Of a stretch of DNA of 6,187 nt, positions 1 to 4,811 are shown one piece after another (position 1 is the first letter of the stretch; every line of letters begins with the position of its first letter). The notes below the pieces were generated by a model. The model had not been told where the DNA came from, searched no databases, and saw only the letters and a list, made by a program, of their open reading frames with translations. The stretch is from Desulfuromonadaceae bacterium. Its GTDB lineage: Bacteria > Desulfobacterota > Desulfuromonadia > Desulfuromonadales > Desulfuromonadaceae. The translations under genes were made by a program, and so were the position numbers. Location of the stretch: the NCBI GenBank assembly GCA_027065245.1, contig JAMOOS010000316.1, positions 1 through 6,187 on the forward strand. Direction: 5' to 3'.

Positions 1-285
1 TTCACTGTAATCGCGCTGACGCCGACTCCACGAGGTTACACTCGGCGGCGCCGTGTCGTCATCACGCAGCAGCGCGTACACCCGATCGACATGCTCCTTG
101 TCGATCAGAGTGCGTAAACCAACATGTTCGGCATTAGCGGTGGGCACCATAATCGTCATGTCGCTGTCGCAGATACGCAGCACATAAAAATCACTGCGCT
201 GACCGGCAAACTCTTTTGTTTCTATGGCTTCGATTACCCCAACTCCCTGAGCCGGATAAACCGCCATATCTCCAACTGTAAACAT
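1..285 (-). CDS. carD: CarD/CdnL-family transcriptional regulator, N-terminal 95 codons (3' end outside window)
   Basis: The protein starts MFTVGDMAVYPAQGVGVIEA and stays open through codon 95 at the left edge, so the C-terminus is missing. Residues 1 to about 70 match the RNA polymerase-interacting (Tudor-like, TRCF-type) domain of CarD/CdnL proteins, with the hallmark VYPAQGVGVIE segment and MTIMVP strand. The C-terminal helical DNA-binding domain begins near residue 80 and contains SWSRR, with Trp at residue 86. In well-studied CarD proteins the equivalent Trp (85 or 86) wedges into the minor groove at the upstream edge of the transcription bubble. By family knowledge it binds the RNAP beta subunit and stabilises open complexes, notably at rRNA promoters. 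The ATG at 285 has the Shine-Dalgarno GAGAGG (complement of 293-298) with a 7-nt spacer. It is transcribed divergently from the exported protein at 594. The family assignment is firm; the exact paralogue type is not. Confidence 0.93.
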   Translation of the reverse strand, partial: MFTVGDMAVYPAQGVGVIEAIETKEFAGQRSDFYVLRICDSDMTIMVPTANAEHVGLRTLIDKEHVDRVYALLRDDDTAPPSVTSWSRRQRDYSE

Positions 286-338
286 GTATATACCTCTCAC
301 CGTAATATCGCAAACTTACCACGTGACAAGGGGAAATC

Positions 339-397
339 CCTGCCACAAGACAGTAGAATACAACAAAAAGACTGCTCACGTCAACTGTGGTGGCAGG
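339..397. repeat. Imperfect inverted repeat flanking the carD promoter
   Basis: CCTGCCAC at 339-346 is the exact reverse complement of GTGGCAGG at 390-397. Moving inward, ACAGT at 350-354 is the reverse complement of ACTGT at 384-388. The arms therefore match over 13 bases, with inner offsets of 3 bases on the left and 1 on the right. The -10 lies entirely between the arms, and the -35 lies between them except for its outermost base at 384. This could be a pair of operator half-sites; the function is unknown. Confidence 0.5.
355..384 (-). promoter_or_regulatory. Sigma70-type promoter for carD
   Basis: On the minus strand, TTGACG (complement of 379-384) is followed by an 18-base spacer and TATTCT (complement of 355-360). 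Transcription would start near 348, giving a leader of roughly 60 bases before the carD ATG at 285. The hexamers match consensus at 5 of 6 and 4 of 6 positions. Assignment is by inspection only. Confidence 0.55.
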
Positions 398-490
398 TAA
401 ATGCGATTTATTGCTGGCAACAGCCATCCAGTTATGTTAGTTTGCTTGGTTTCGAAATCGATTATCATCAGCTGCCTGCTGCGCCATCCT

Positions 491-519
491 TTGACTAACC
501 CCACCGCTTCCACTACACT
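491..519 (+). promoter_or_regulatory. Sigma70-type promoter for the exported-protein gene
   Basis: TTGACT (491-496) is followed by a 17-base spacer and TACACT (514-519). The -35 matches consensus at 5 of 6 positions and the -10 at 4 of 6. Transcription would start near 526, leaving a leader of about 68 bases before the ATG at 594. Confidence 0.55.
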
Positions 520-593
520 GTCGGTCAAACATATTGTTCCAGCGTATCCATGAACACCTGGTTGCTGGATCGATTTATACAGGGGATACTATC

Positions 594-1163
594 ATGCTGA
601 AACACGTTCTGTTACTTTGTACACTGTCTGTGCTGTTCGCCACATCAGCCGCCTGCGCCTTTGAGATCTCCTACACCGCCTACAATATGTGGCGTGAACC
701 GCATACGCGCATGTGGATAATCAACTATAAACGGGGTGAGATGATTCCTGTCGGCACCATGGTGCGTGATATCCGTATCCACGACAAATACGCCGAACAA
801 TACATCAGCTTTAACCGCGTCTCTGACGGCAAGCTGTTTCATGTATACTTCCGGCGTAAATTTCATCCCGGTAAAAATCTGGCCGATTACCGCAAAAGGA
901 TGTTCAGCAACTACCCGTTTGAAGATCGGATACGTGGCATGAGTGAAAAGGAGATAGATGCTATCCGCCGCGGCGTACTGGTTACCGGCATGAGTAAAAA
1001 GGCGGTAAAGATGGCCTACGGCTATCCGCCTGAACATCATACCCCCAACCTCAAGGGCAACAAGTGGCGTTACTGGACCAGCCGTATGGTATATAAAGAT
1101 ATCTGTTTCAATTCCGCCGGACGTACAATCCGCTGCAATAAGGTAAAAAACGACGAACTGTAG
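594..1163 (+). CDS. Exported protein with BamE/SmpA-like C-terminal motif, function unknown
   Basis: The protein has 189 residues. I chose the ATG at 594 because AGGGG (581-585) lies 8 bases upstream and translation opens directly with a signal peptide; the in-frame TTG at 534 would bury that signal. The signal has Lys3, a hydrophobic core at 5-17, then SAACA-FE. Cleavage could be after Ala22 by signal peptidase I. Cys21 makes a poor lipobox (SAAC lacks the usual Leu), so a lipoprotein is possible but weaker. Residues 25-95 are rich in aromatic and basic residues (NMW, INYKRG, IPVGT). Residues 125-180 carry G(x)4-GMS, GYPP and WRYW, spaced as in BamE/SmpA/OmlA-type domains (Gly-Met, then G-x-P, then aromatic strands). 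Cys171 and Cys181 could form a disulfide in the periplasm. It stands alone, with its own promoter and terminator. Export is well supported; a BamE-like fold is inference, and a role in outer-membrane assembly is not shown. Confidence 0.82.
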   Translation: MLKHVLLLCTLSVLFATSAACAFEISYTAYNMWREPHTRMWIINYKRGEMIPVGTMVRDIRIHDKYAEQYISFNRVSDGKLFHVYFRRKFHPGKNLADYRKRMFSNYPFEDRIRGMSEKEIDAIRRGVLVTGMSKKAVKMAYGYPPEHHTPNLKGNKWRYWTSRMVYKDICFNSAGRTIRCNKVKNDEL

Positions 1164-1176
1164 TCTGCACAACCAA

Positions 1177-1208
1177 AACGCCCCGACGTATTAGTACGTC
1201 GGGGCGTT
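1177..1208. terminator. Bidirectional intrinsic terminator between convergent genes
   Basis: A perfect 14-bp inverted repeat (1177-1190 with 1195-1208, core CGCCCCGACGTA) closes on the 4-base loop TTAG. Outer CAAC (1170-1173) and GTTG (1209-1212) can extend the stem beyond a 3-base bulge. Read on the minus strand it is followed by TTTTGG, so it best serves the acyltransferase gene. On the plus strand only GTTGTTG follows, a weaker U tract. Confidence 0.85.
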
Positions 1209-1251
1209 GTTGAAAAGTCTGTCAGCCTGCGTGGAAAAAACCTACCTGTCT

Positions 1252-2031
1252 TTACCTGTCCCAGCCACGCAACCGTTCCTCGATAAAACCGACGATCCCT
1301 TCCTTGATTTCCGCCGTTGGTGCAGAGCTGTCAATAGGCGCGGCAAAGCTGATGCGCGCCTTTTTTTTCGGGTCGATAACACCAAAATCCTTTAGCCACC
1401 TGCCGTTACTCCAGGCATCGGTTTTAAGCGCCACGGGGATAATGGGAACTCCGGCTTTTTTAGCCAGTTTGATGCCGATAGAATTGAACTGACCGGCATC
1501 AAATGTTGTGGTGCGTGTTGTCTGTGGAAACACTATTATCGAAATTCCCCGCGCCAACCGTTCGCCTCCCTGATTCAGCACCGCCTTGAGATCTTCACGT
1601 GGGTTGGTACGCTGTACCACAATTGGATTGCGCGAGCGCATTACATACTTGAACACCGGATAATCTACCAGACTCTGTTTCACCACAAATGTAAGCTGGC
1701 GATACGGCGCTATGAGCGTCGGCAACACAAAGGTCTCCAGGGTACTCATGTGATTGCCGATAAACACGCACGGTGCCACATCGGCACACACATGCTCCAT
1801 GCCATCCACCTCAAACTCCACGCCGCACCGTTCCAGGCTGCGTAATATATCCAGACTGCTGCGTGTCCAGTCGCCGTCGGTATAGATCCCCTGGCGCGCC
1901 ATCCACGCTGCCCGGGTCACTATTGTCAATGCCTGGATATAGAAGCAGGCGCTGGGCAACATTCTACACAGGCTGTTGCCACTATCCGACGCTGTAGAGT
2001 ATCTCCCTTGTGTTATCGGTACAGTTATCAT
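1252..2031 (-). CDS. PlsC-type lysophospholipid (1-acylglycerol-3-phosphate) acyltransferase family protein
   Basis: The protein has 259 residues and belongs to the PlsC/AGPAT superfamily, which transfers acyl chains to glycerolipid acceptors at the inner membrane. In order: a hydrophobic N-terminal stretch around residues 23-45; block I NHMSTLE with catalytic-type His94 and an acidic residue at 99; the VVKQSL and PIVVQR segments (about 117-140); block III FPQTTRT at 168-174; and block IV VPIIPVALKTD at 195-205. The spacing is that of the family. Two motifs differ from the textbook form: HX4E instead of HX4D, and FPQTTR instead of FPEGTR. The ATG at 2031 was chosen because it lies just after the upstream gene's stop at 2061, with a weak GTGGA Shine-Dalgarno. 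The frame stays open upstream to 2112, but that would overlap the YIP1-family gene. It is probably co-transcribed with that gene (29-base gap). The substrate cannot be read from sequence, so plsC is not asserted. Confidence 0.88.
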   Translation of the reverse strand: MITVPITQGRYSTASDSGNSLCRMLPSACFYIQALTIVTRAAWMARQGIYTDGDWTRSSLDILRSLERCGVEFEVDGMEHVCADVAPCVFIGNHMSTLETFVLPTLIAPYRQLTFVVKQSLVDYPVFKYVMRSRNPIVVQRTNPREDLKAVLNQGGERLARGISIIVFPQTTRTTTFDAGQFNSIGIKLAKKAGVPIIPVALKTDAWSNGRWLKDFGVIDPKKKARISFAAPIDSSAPTAEIKEGIVGFIEERLRGWDR

Positions 2032-2060
2032 GGTAAATATCCACGCAAGCAGAACTAGAT

Positions 2061-2642
2061 TCAGGCGGCGAAGCGGGCAAAACTTTCTGAAACCAGTGCC
2101 AGAACCACACAAACAACCCCACCACCGGCAAATATCAATGTTGCCAGATTGCTTTGCAGCCCATACACTTCGGTGGCGACAGCGCGCAGAATATAGGCGA
2201 TTGTCGCTACCAGCAAAGCGTTACCCAGGTATGGAATCAGCAGCACAACCACCGCCAGAGGCAAAATTACGCTGGCCTTGCTAACACTGCGCACCGCCGT
2301 TTCCAGCTCGGCGCCACAACCTAGATATTTCATCAGCACAAACAGCAAAAAAGCCAGTAAATAGCCGATGGCAACAGCAACCAGCGGGATAACCACCACA
2401 GCCGAAAGCGCAGTAAACAAGCCCATCTCCACCCCACAGGCCATGTGATAAAAATTTATCAGCAACTTTACGAGCCCGGCGATAAACCCCATTCGCGCCA
2501 CAAAAAGCAGAGGCTCGGTAACACCGCCGCTGCATGGCAGGGTGCGATATTCTCCGGCGGGATTGCGCAACAGACGCAACGTTGCCGTAACGGCCTCTAT
2601 TGCCGTATCTTTCATGCTGTTACAACATACATTCACTGACAT
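2061..2642 (-). CDS. YIP1-family integral membrane protein
   Basis: This 193-residue hydrophobic protein has a short cytoplasmic N-terminus with LRNPAGEYRTLP at about 25-36 and TEPLLF at 42-47. The pattern of an Asn-Pro segment, then 'PLLF', then membrane helices is typical of bacterial YIP1-domain proteins. Likely membrane segments are near residues 44-66, 78-105, 123-139, 141-157 and 166-184, which gives about five helices. The ATG at 2642 has a strong GGAGG (complement of 2648-2652) with a 5-base spacer; an in-frame TTG four codons earlier overlaps that Shine-Dalgarno and is less likely. It is followed after 29 bases by the acyltransferase gene, so the two probably form an operon. Bacterial YIP1-family proteins have no established activity. 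A role in membrane organisation or lipid handling is only suggested by the neighbour. Confidence 0.75.
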   Translation of the reverse strand: MSVNVCCNSMKDTAIEAVTATLRLLRNPAGEYRTLPCSGGVTEPLLFVARMGFIAGLVKLLINFYHMACGVEMGLFTALSAVVVIPLVAVAIGYLLAFLLFVLMKYLGCGAELETAVRSVSKASVILPLAVVVLLIPYLGNALLVATIAYILRAVATEVYGLQSNLATLIFAGGGVVCVVLALVSESFARFAA

Positions 2643-2676
2643 TGTTTCCTCCAACGCTGGTTAACATGATCAACAA

Positions 2677-2696
2677 ATTTATAAACCGGTATAAAT
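2677..2696. repeat. AT-rich inverted repeat upstream of the YIP1-family gene
   Basis: ATTTATA (2677-2683) and TATAAAT (2690-2696) are exact reverse complements around AACCGG. On the minus strand the sequence contains TATAAA, which could be a -10, with only a poor -35 (TTAGCG) 17 bases upstream. It could be a promoter-operator for the YIP1-acyltransferase pair. The evidence is weak. Confidence 0.3.
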
Positions 2697-2697
2697 C

Positions 2698-2713
2698 CTG
2701 CGCTAACGCGCAG
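2698..2713 (-). terminator. Weak hairpin downstream of the Nudix gene
   Basis: CTGCGC (2698-2703) and GCGCAG (2708-2713) form a 6-bp stem with a TAAC loop. On the minus strand it lies 27 bases past the Nudix stop codon and is followed by GGATTTAT, which is not a real U tract. It may be a weak terminator or only an incidental stem, so read-through from the Nudix gene into the YIP1-family gene remains possible. Confidence 0.3.
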
Positions 2714-2739
2714 CCACAGTATAAGCGCCAGATAGCTGT

Positions 2740-3201
2740 TTAGTCTACTTTTTTGCGCCGCTGCTTAAAATCGGCTAAAATTTTACCGTGATCAAAGCAC
2801 AAATTTTCCGGCAGATGTTCCAGGGGAAACAAGCGCGCCTGCCTGGCGTCGTCGCCAGCGCACGGGACGCCATTGCTGGTCGCGCTGAACACAAAAGTTA
2901 TCGTATGATGGCGCGGATCTCTGCCGGGATCAGAATATGCGCCAAACTGGGCCAGGTTTTCCAGCACCAGGCCAGTTTCCTCCCGCGCTTCCCGCAGCGC
3001 TGCCGTTTCTAGGCTTTCACCATAATCGACAAATCCGCCTGGCAGTGCCCATCCCCGTGGCTCGTTGCGCCTTTCAACCAGAACCACGTCAGTACCGGAA
3101 ACAATGATAATATCAACCGTAGGGACAGGGTTACGGTACACCTTTACCGTGGCACCACACTGGGGACATTTGATTCCCGATTTTTGTTCTGATTCAGACA
3201 T
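2740..3201 (-). CDS. Nudix hydrolase with N-terminal CxxC knuckle (ADP-ribose/nucleotide pyrophosphatase type)
   Basis: The protein has 153 residues and hydrolyses a nucleoside diphosphate linked to another group, a Mg-dependent cytosolic reaction. A perfect Nudix box GX5EX7REUXEEXGU spans about residues 56-78, reading GFVDYGE, seven residues, then REAREETGL. Upstream is ALPGGF. Near the N-terminus, CPQCG (residues 12-16) gives one CxxC pair, followed by YRNPVPTVDIII; no second CxxC is visible, so a complete zinc ribbon is not shown. After the box, YSDPGRDPRHHTI matches small Nudix enzymes annotated as ADP-ribose pyrophosphatases or generic NUDIX proteins; the substrate is unproven. I chose the ATG at 3201; the adjacent GTG at 3204 is in frame, and an AGAG Shine-Dalgarno fits the ATG better. 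It is divergent from the K+ channel, with 99 bases between the starts. Confidence 0.92.
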   Translation of the reverse strand: MSESEQKSGIKCPQCGATVKVYRNPVPTVDIIIVSGTDVVLVERRNEPRGWALPGGFVDYGESLETAALREAREETGLVLENLAQFGAYSDPGRDPRHHTITFVFSATSNGVPCAGDDARQARLFPLEHLPENLCFDHGKILADFKQRRKKVD

Positions 3202-3252
3202 CACTCTCTACCATCTTTTTCCTCTGCCGCCATGCGTCGTTACGGTCTGTTC

Positions 3253-3281
3253 TTGTCAAGCGGCCCGCTTACCGTTATTGT
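3253..3281 (+). promoter_or_regulatory. Promoter of the K+ channel gene with palindrome in the spacer
   Basis: TTGTCA (3253-3258), a 17-base spacer and TATTGT (3276-3281) form a sigma70-type promoter. The spacer region holds the palindrome AAGCGG-C-CCGCTT (3258-3270), a possible repressor site. The start point would be near 3288, leaving only about 13 leader bases, which include the Shine-Dalgarno GGAGG (3292-3296). On the other strand, TTGACA (complement of 3254-3259) is a perfect -35 facing the Nudix gene, but no matching -10 follows. Confidence 0.5.
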
Positions 3282-3300
3282 GCTGGATATTGGAGGATTT

Positions 3301-4308
3301 ATGCATCCGGTACGTAACATTATCACATCTCTTACGTCGCTGATGATTATTATCATCACCGGCACCATTGCCTATCACCATCTCGAACACTGGTCATACC
3401 TTGACTCGTTGTACATGACGGTGATCACCATTACTACCGTCGGATTCCGCGAGGTACACCAACTGTCTCCCAACGGACAGCTGTTTACCATTGGTATTAT
3501 TATCATTGGTACCGGTTTTGTAGCTTATGCCGCCGGTAGTATCGTTCAACTTATGGTGGAAGGTCAACTGAGACGAATTTTAGGGAGAAAAAAAGTGCTG
3601 CAGCAGATAACCCAACTTAACAACCACTATATAGTTTGTGGCTACGGTCGCATCGGCAATCTGATCTGCAACGAATTCCATGCCAAGCCGGTGCCCTTTG
3701 TGGTGGTTGAAAGCGACCCTGAACTGTGCGAGAAGTTATTTGAACAGAAAATACTTCATGTCCAGGGCGATGCCACCGACGACGAAACGCTCATCACTGC
3801 CGGCATCAGACGCGCCAACGGACTGATAACGGCGGTAACATCGGATACAGCCAATGTTTACATTACTCTCACAGCGCGCGGACTTAACCCCGACCTGTAC
3901 ATCCTTGCCCGCTCCGGAGAGAAAAACACCGAAAAAAAACTTATTCGCGCCGGAGCCAACAAAGTTATCTCTCCCTACCTTATCGGTGCCAACCGCATGG
4001 CACAGGCTATTTTACGTCCATCGGTAATGGATTTTATCGAAATTGCCACTGCGCATAAGAACCTTGAGCTGCAGATGGAAGAAATTCACGTCAACAGCAG
4101 TTCCAGCCTGGCTGATAAAACACTGCTGGAATCTGAAATTAGAAAGCGCTTCGGCATCATCATCGTCGCCATAAAAAAGAACGACAGTGGTAAGATGCTG
4201 TTCAACCCCGCTCCCGATGCCCGCCTGGAAGCCCGGGATATCCTAATTACCCTGGGCGAACCTGACGCCATCAAAGCTCTCGAAGCTTGCGCCATTGGCA
4301 AAAGATAG
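3301..4308 (+). CDS. Two-TM RCK-domain potassium channel (MthK/TrkA-N type)
   Basis: The protein has 335 residues. The ATG at 3301 follows a strong GGAGG (3292-3296); the upstream in-frame ATG at 3232 has no ribosome site and lies upstream of the likely promoter. Layout: TM1 about 7-26, pore helix 34-46, selectivity filter TVGFREV at 46-52, TM2 about 59-85, then an RCK Rossmann domain from about 108. The domain shows the GYGRIG nucleotide loop at 114-119, an acidic residue at the end of beta-2 (Glu137 in VVVESD) and GDAT at 157-160. A TrkA-C-like domain occupies about 252-330. This is the standard ligand-gated inner-membrane K+ channel architecture: a tetrameric pore with a cytoplasmic RCK gating ring. 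Nucleotide binding is expected from the intact GxGxxG; other ligands cannot be read. The filter differs from TVGYGD. An internal GTG with a good Shine-Dalgarno sits at codon 99. The gene is monocistronic and ends at a strong terminator. Confidence 0.93.
   Translation: MHPVRNIITSLTSLMIIIITGTIAYHHLEHWSYLDSLYMTVITITTVGFREVHQLSPNGQLFTIGIIIIGTGFVAYAAGSIVQLMVEGQLRRILGRKKVLQQITQLNNHYIVCGYGRIGNLICNEFHAKPVPFVVVESDPELCEKLFEQKILHVQGDATDDETLITAGIRRANGLITAVTSDTANVYITLTARGLNPDLYILARSGEKNTEKKLIRAGANKVISPYLIGANRMAQAILRPSVMDFIEIATAHKNLELQMEEIHVNSSSSLADKTLLESEIRKRFGIIIVAIKKNDSGKMLFNPAPDARLEARDILITLGEPDAIKALEACAIGKR
3582..3597 (+). promoter_or_regulatory. Candidate internal translation start for a free RCK domain
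   Basis: AGGGAG (3582-3587), a 7-base all-A spacer (3588-3594) and GTG (3595-3597) lie in the channel's reading frame. Initiation at codon 99 would give a 237-residue soluble protein beginning just before the RCK Rossmann fold. MthK is known to use an internal start near residue 107 to make free RCK subunits that complete its octameric gating ring. The function here is inferred from position and from Shine-Dalgarno quality. Confidence 0.45.
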
Positions 4309-4320
4309 TGCGTAAAAACA

Positions 4321-4356
4321 AAGCGGGCAGATGCCTTAATGGCGATCTGCCCGCTT
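4321..4356. terminator. Bidirectional terminator between the K+ channel gene and the atp operon
   Basis: AAGCGGGCAGAT (4321-4332) pairs with ATCTGCCCGCTT (4345-4356), a 12-bp GC-rich stem. GCC/GGC (4333-4335 with 4341-4343) extends it past a single bulged G, closing a TTAAT loop. The plus strand continues ACTGTTTTATA. The minus strand continues TGTTTTTAC. It can therefore end both the channel transcript and the atp operon, whose last stop is at 4381. Confidence 0.88.
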
Positions 4357-4380
4357 ACTGTTTTATATAGCTTCGATGAC

Positions 4381-4788
4381 CTACTTACCTTTAGCCACCT
4401 GAATTCTGGTCAAGGCCCGCTGCAAGGCAGCTTCCATGATTTTGTACTCTCTGTCTTCCGGGTCGAGCTTTTTCATCGCCTCCTCAGCCCGGCCCAAGGC
4501 CGCCTGAGCACGCGCCAGATCTATCTGGTCGGCTGGCTCGGCCGTCTCGGCCAGCACTGTCACTTTGTCTTCCTCAACTTCAAGATACCCCCAGTTAACC
4601 GCAATGCGATAACTGGCCCCTCCCTTGCGGTAGGTCATTTCACCGATTTTCAGGGTTGTAAGCAGTGGAGTGTGGCCAGGCAGAATACCCAACTCACCCA
4701 TGGTGCCGGGCAATACCACCTCATCTACCTCTTCTGAAAGAACCAGTTTATAAGGAGTAACCATCTCCAGTTTAAGTAATTCTGCCAT
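4381..4788 (-). CDS. atpC: F1Fo ATP synthase epsilon subunit
   Basis: The protein has 135 residues, the normal size for the bacterial epsilon subunit, which forms part of the F1 central stalk and can inhibit ATP hydrolysis through its C-terminal helices. The N-terminal beta-sandwich (about 1-85) shows MVTPYKLV at 9-16, the conserved GELGILPGH at 31-39 and NWGYLEV at 65-71. The C-terminal helical hairpin (about 87-135) shows DQIDLARAQAALGRAEEAM, then a charged turn (DPEDRE) and a second helix. The ATG at 4788 was chosen because AGGAAG (complement of 4795-4800) is 6 bases upstream; an in-frame TTG two codons earlier is too close to it. It follows atpD after 55 bases and ends the operon before the hairpin at 4321-4356. 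Confidence 0.97.
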   Translation of the reverse strand: MAELLKLEMVTPYKLVLSEEVDEVVLPGTMGELGILPGHTPLLTTLKIGEMTYRKGGASYRIAVNWGYLEVEEDKVTVLAETAEPADQIDLARAQAALGRAEEAMKKLDPEDREYKIMEAALQRALTRIQVAKGK

Positions 4789-4811
4789 GTGCAACTTCCT
4801 TTATGGGTGCA

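Larger units (their letters stand above)
286..593. other. Divergent intergenic region between carD and the exported-protein gene
   Basis: This 308-base gap holds no convincing gene. It contains one promoter candidate in each direction (355-384 minus, 491-519 plus), an imperfect inverted repeat that brackets the minus promoter (339-354 with 384-397), and a weak Fur-box-like 19-mer at 454-472. Bases 398-453 show nothing recognisable. Confidence 0.8.

Noticed and set aside
339..397. Invertible promoter (phase-variation switch) formed by the repeats around the carD promoter
   Set aside because: The segment between the arms is only about 30-45 bases, far shorter than known recombinase switches, and no recombinase gene is visible.
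124..498. A 124-codon plus-strand frame across the carD start and intergenic region
   Set aside because: It overlaps the certain carD coding sequence and the carD promoter, and it has no ribosome site or recognisable protein features.
550..600. A 16-codon upstream frame (ATG at 550, stop at 598-600) overlapping the start of the exported-protein gene
   Set aside because: It would be an attractive coupled leader peptide, but no Shine-Dalgarno precedes the ATG, and the main gene has its own good one.
645..1172. A 175-codon open frame antisense to the exported-protein gene
   Set aside because: It lies entirely opposite a gene with a clear signal peptide, promoter and ribosome site, and its translation shows no recognisable motif. 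It is best explained as a shadow of the real frame.
1236..1260. Short tandem repeat ACCTGTC...ACCTGTC
   Set aside because: Two imperfect copies of about ten bases at the end of a gene are within chance, and no further copies are present.
2032..2112. N-terminal extension of the acyltransferase overlapping the YIP1-family gene
   Set aside because: The frame is open upstream, but the extension has no ATG other than the one at 2031 with a usable ribosome site, and it would overlap the neighbour by about 50 bases.
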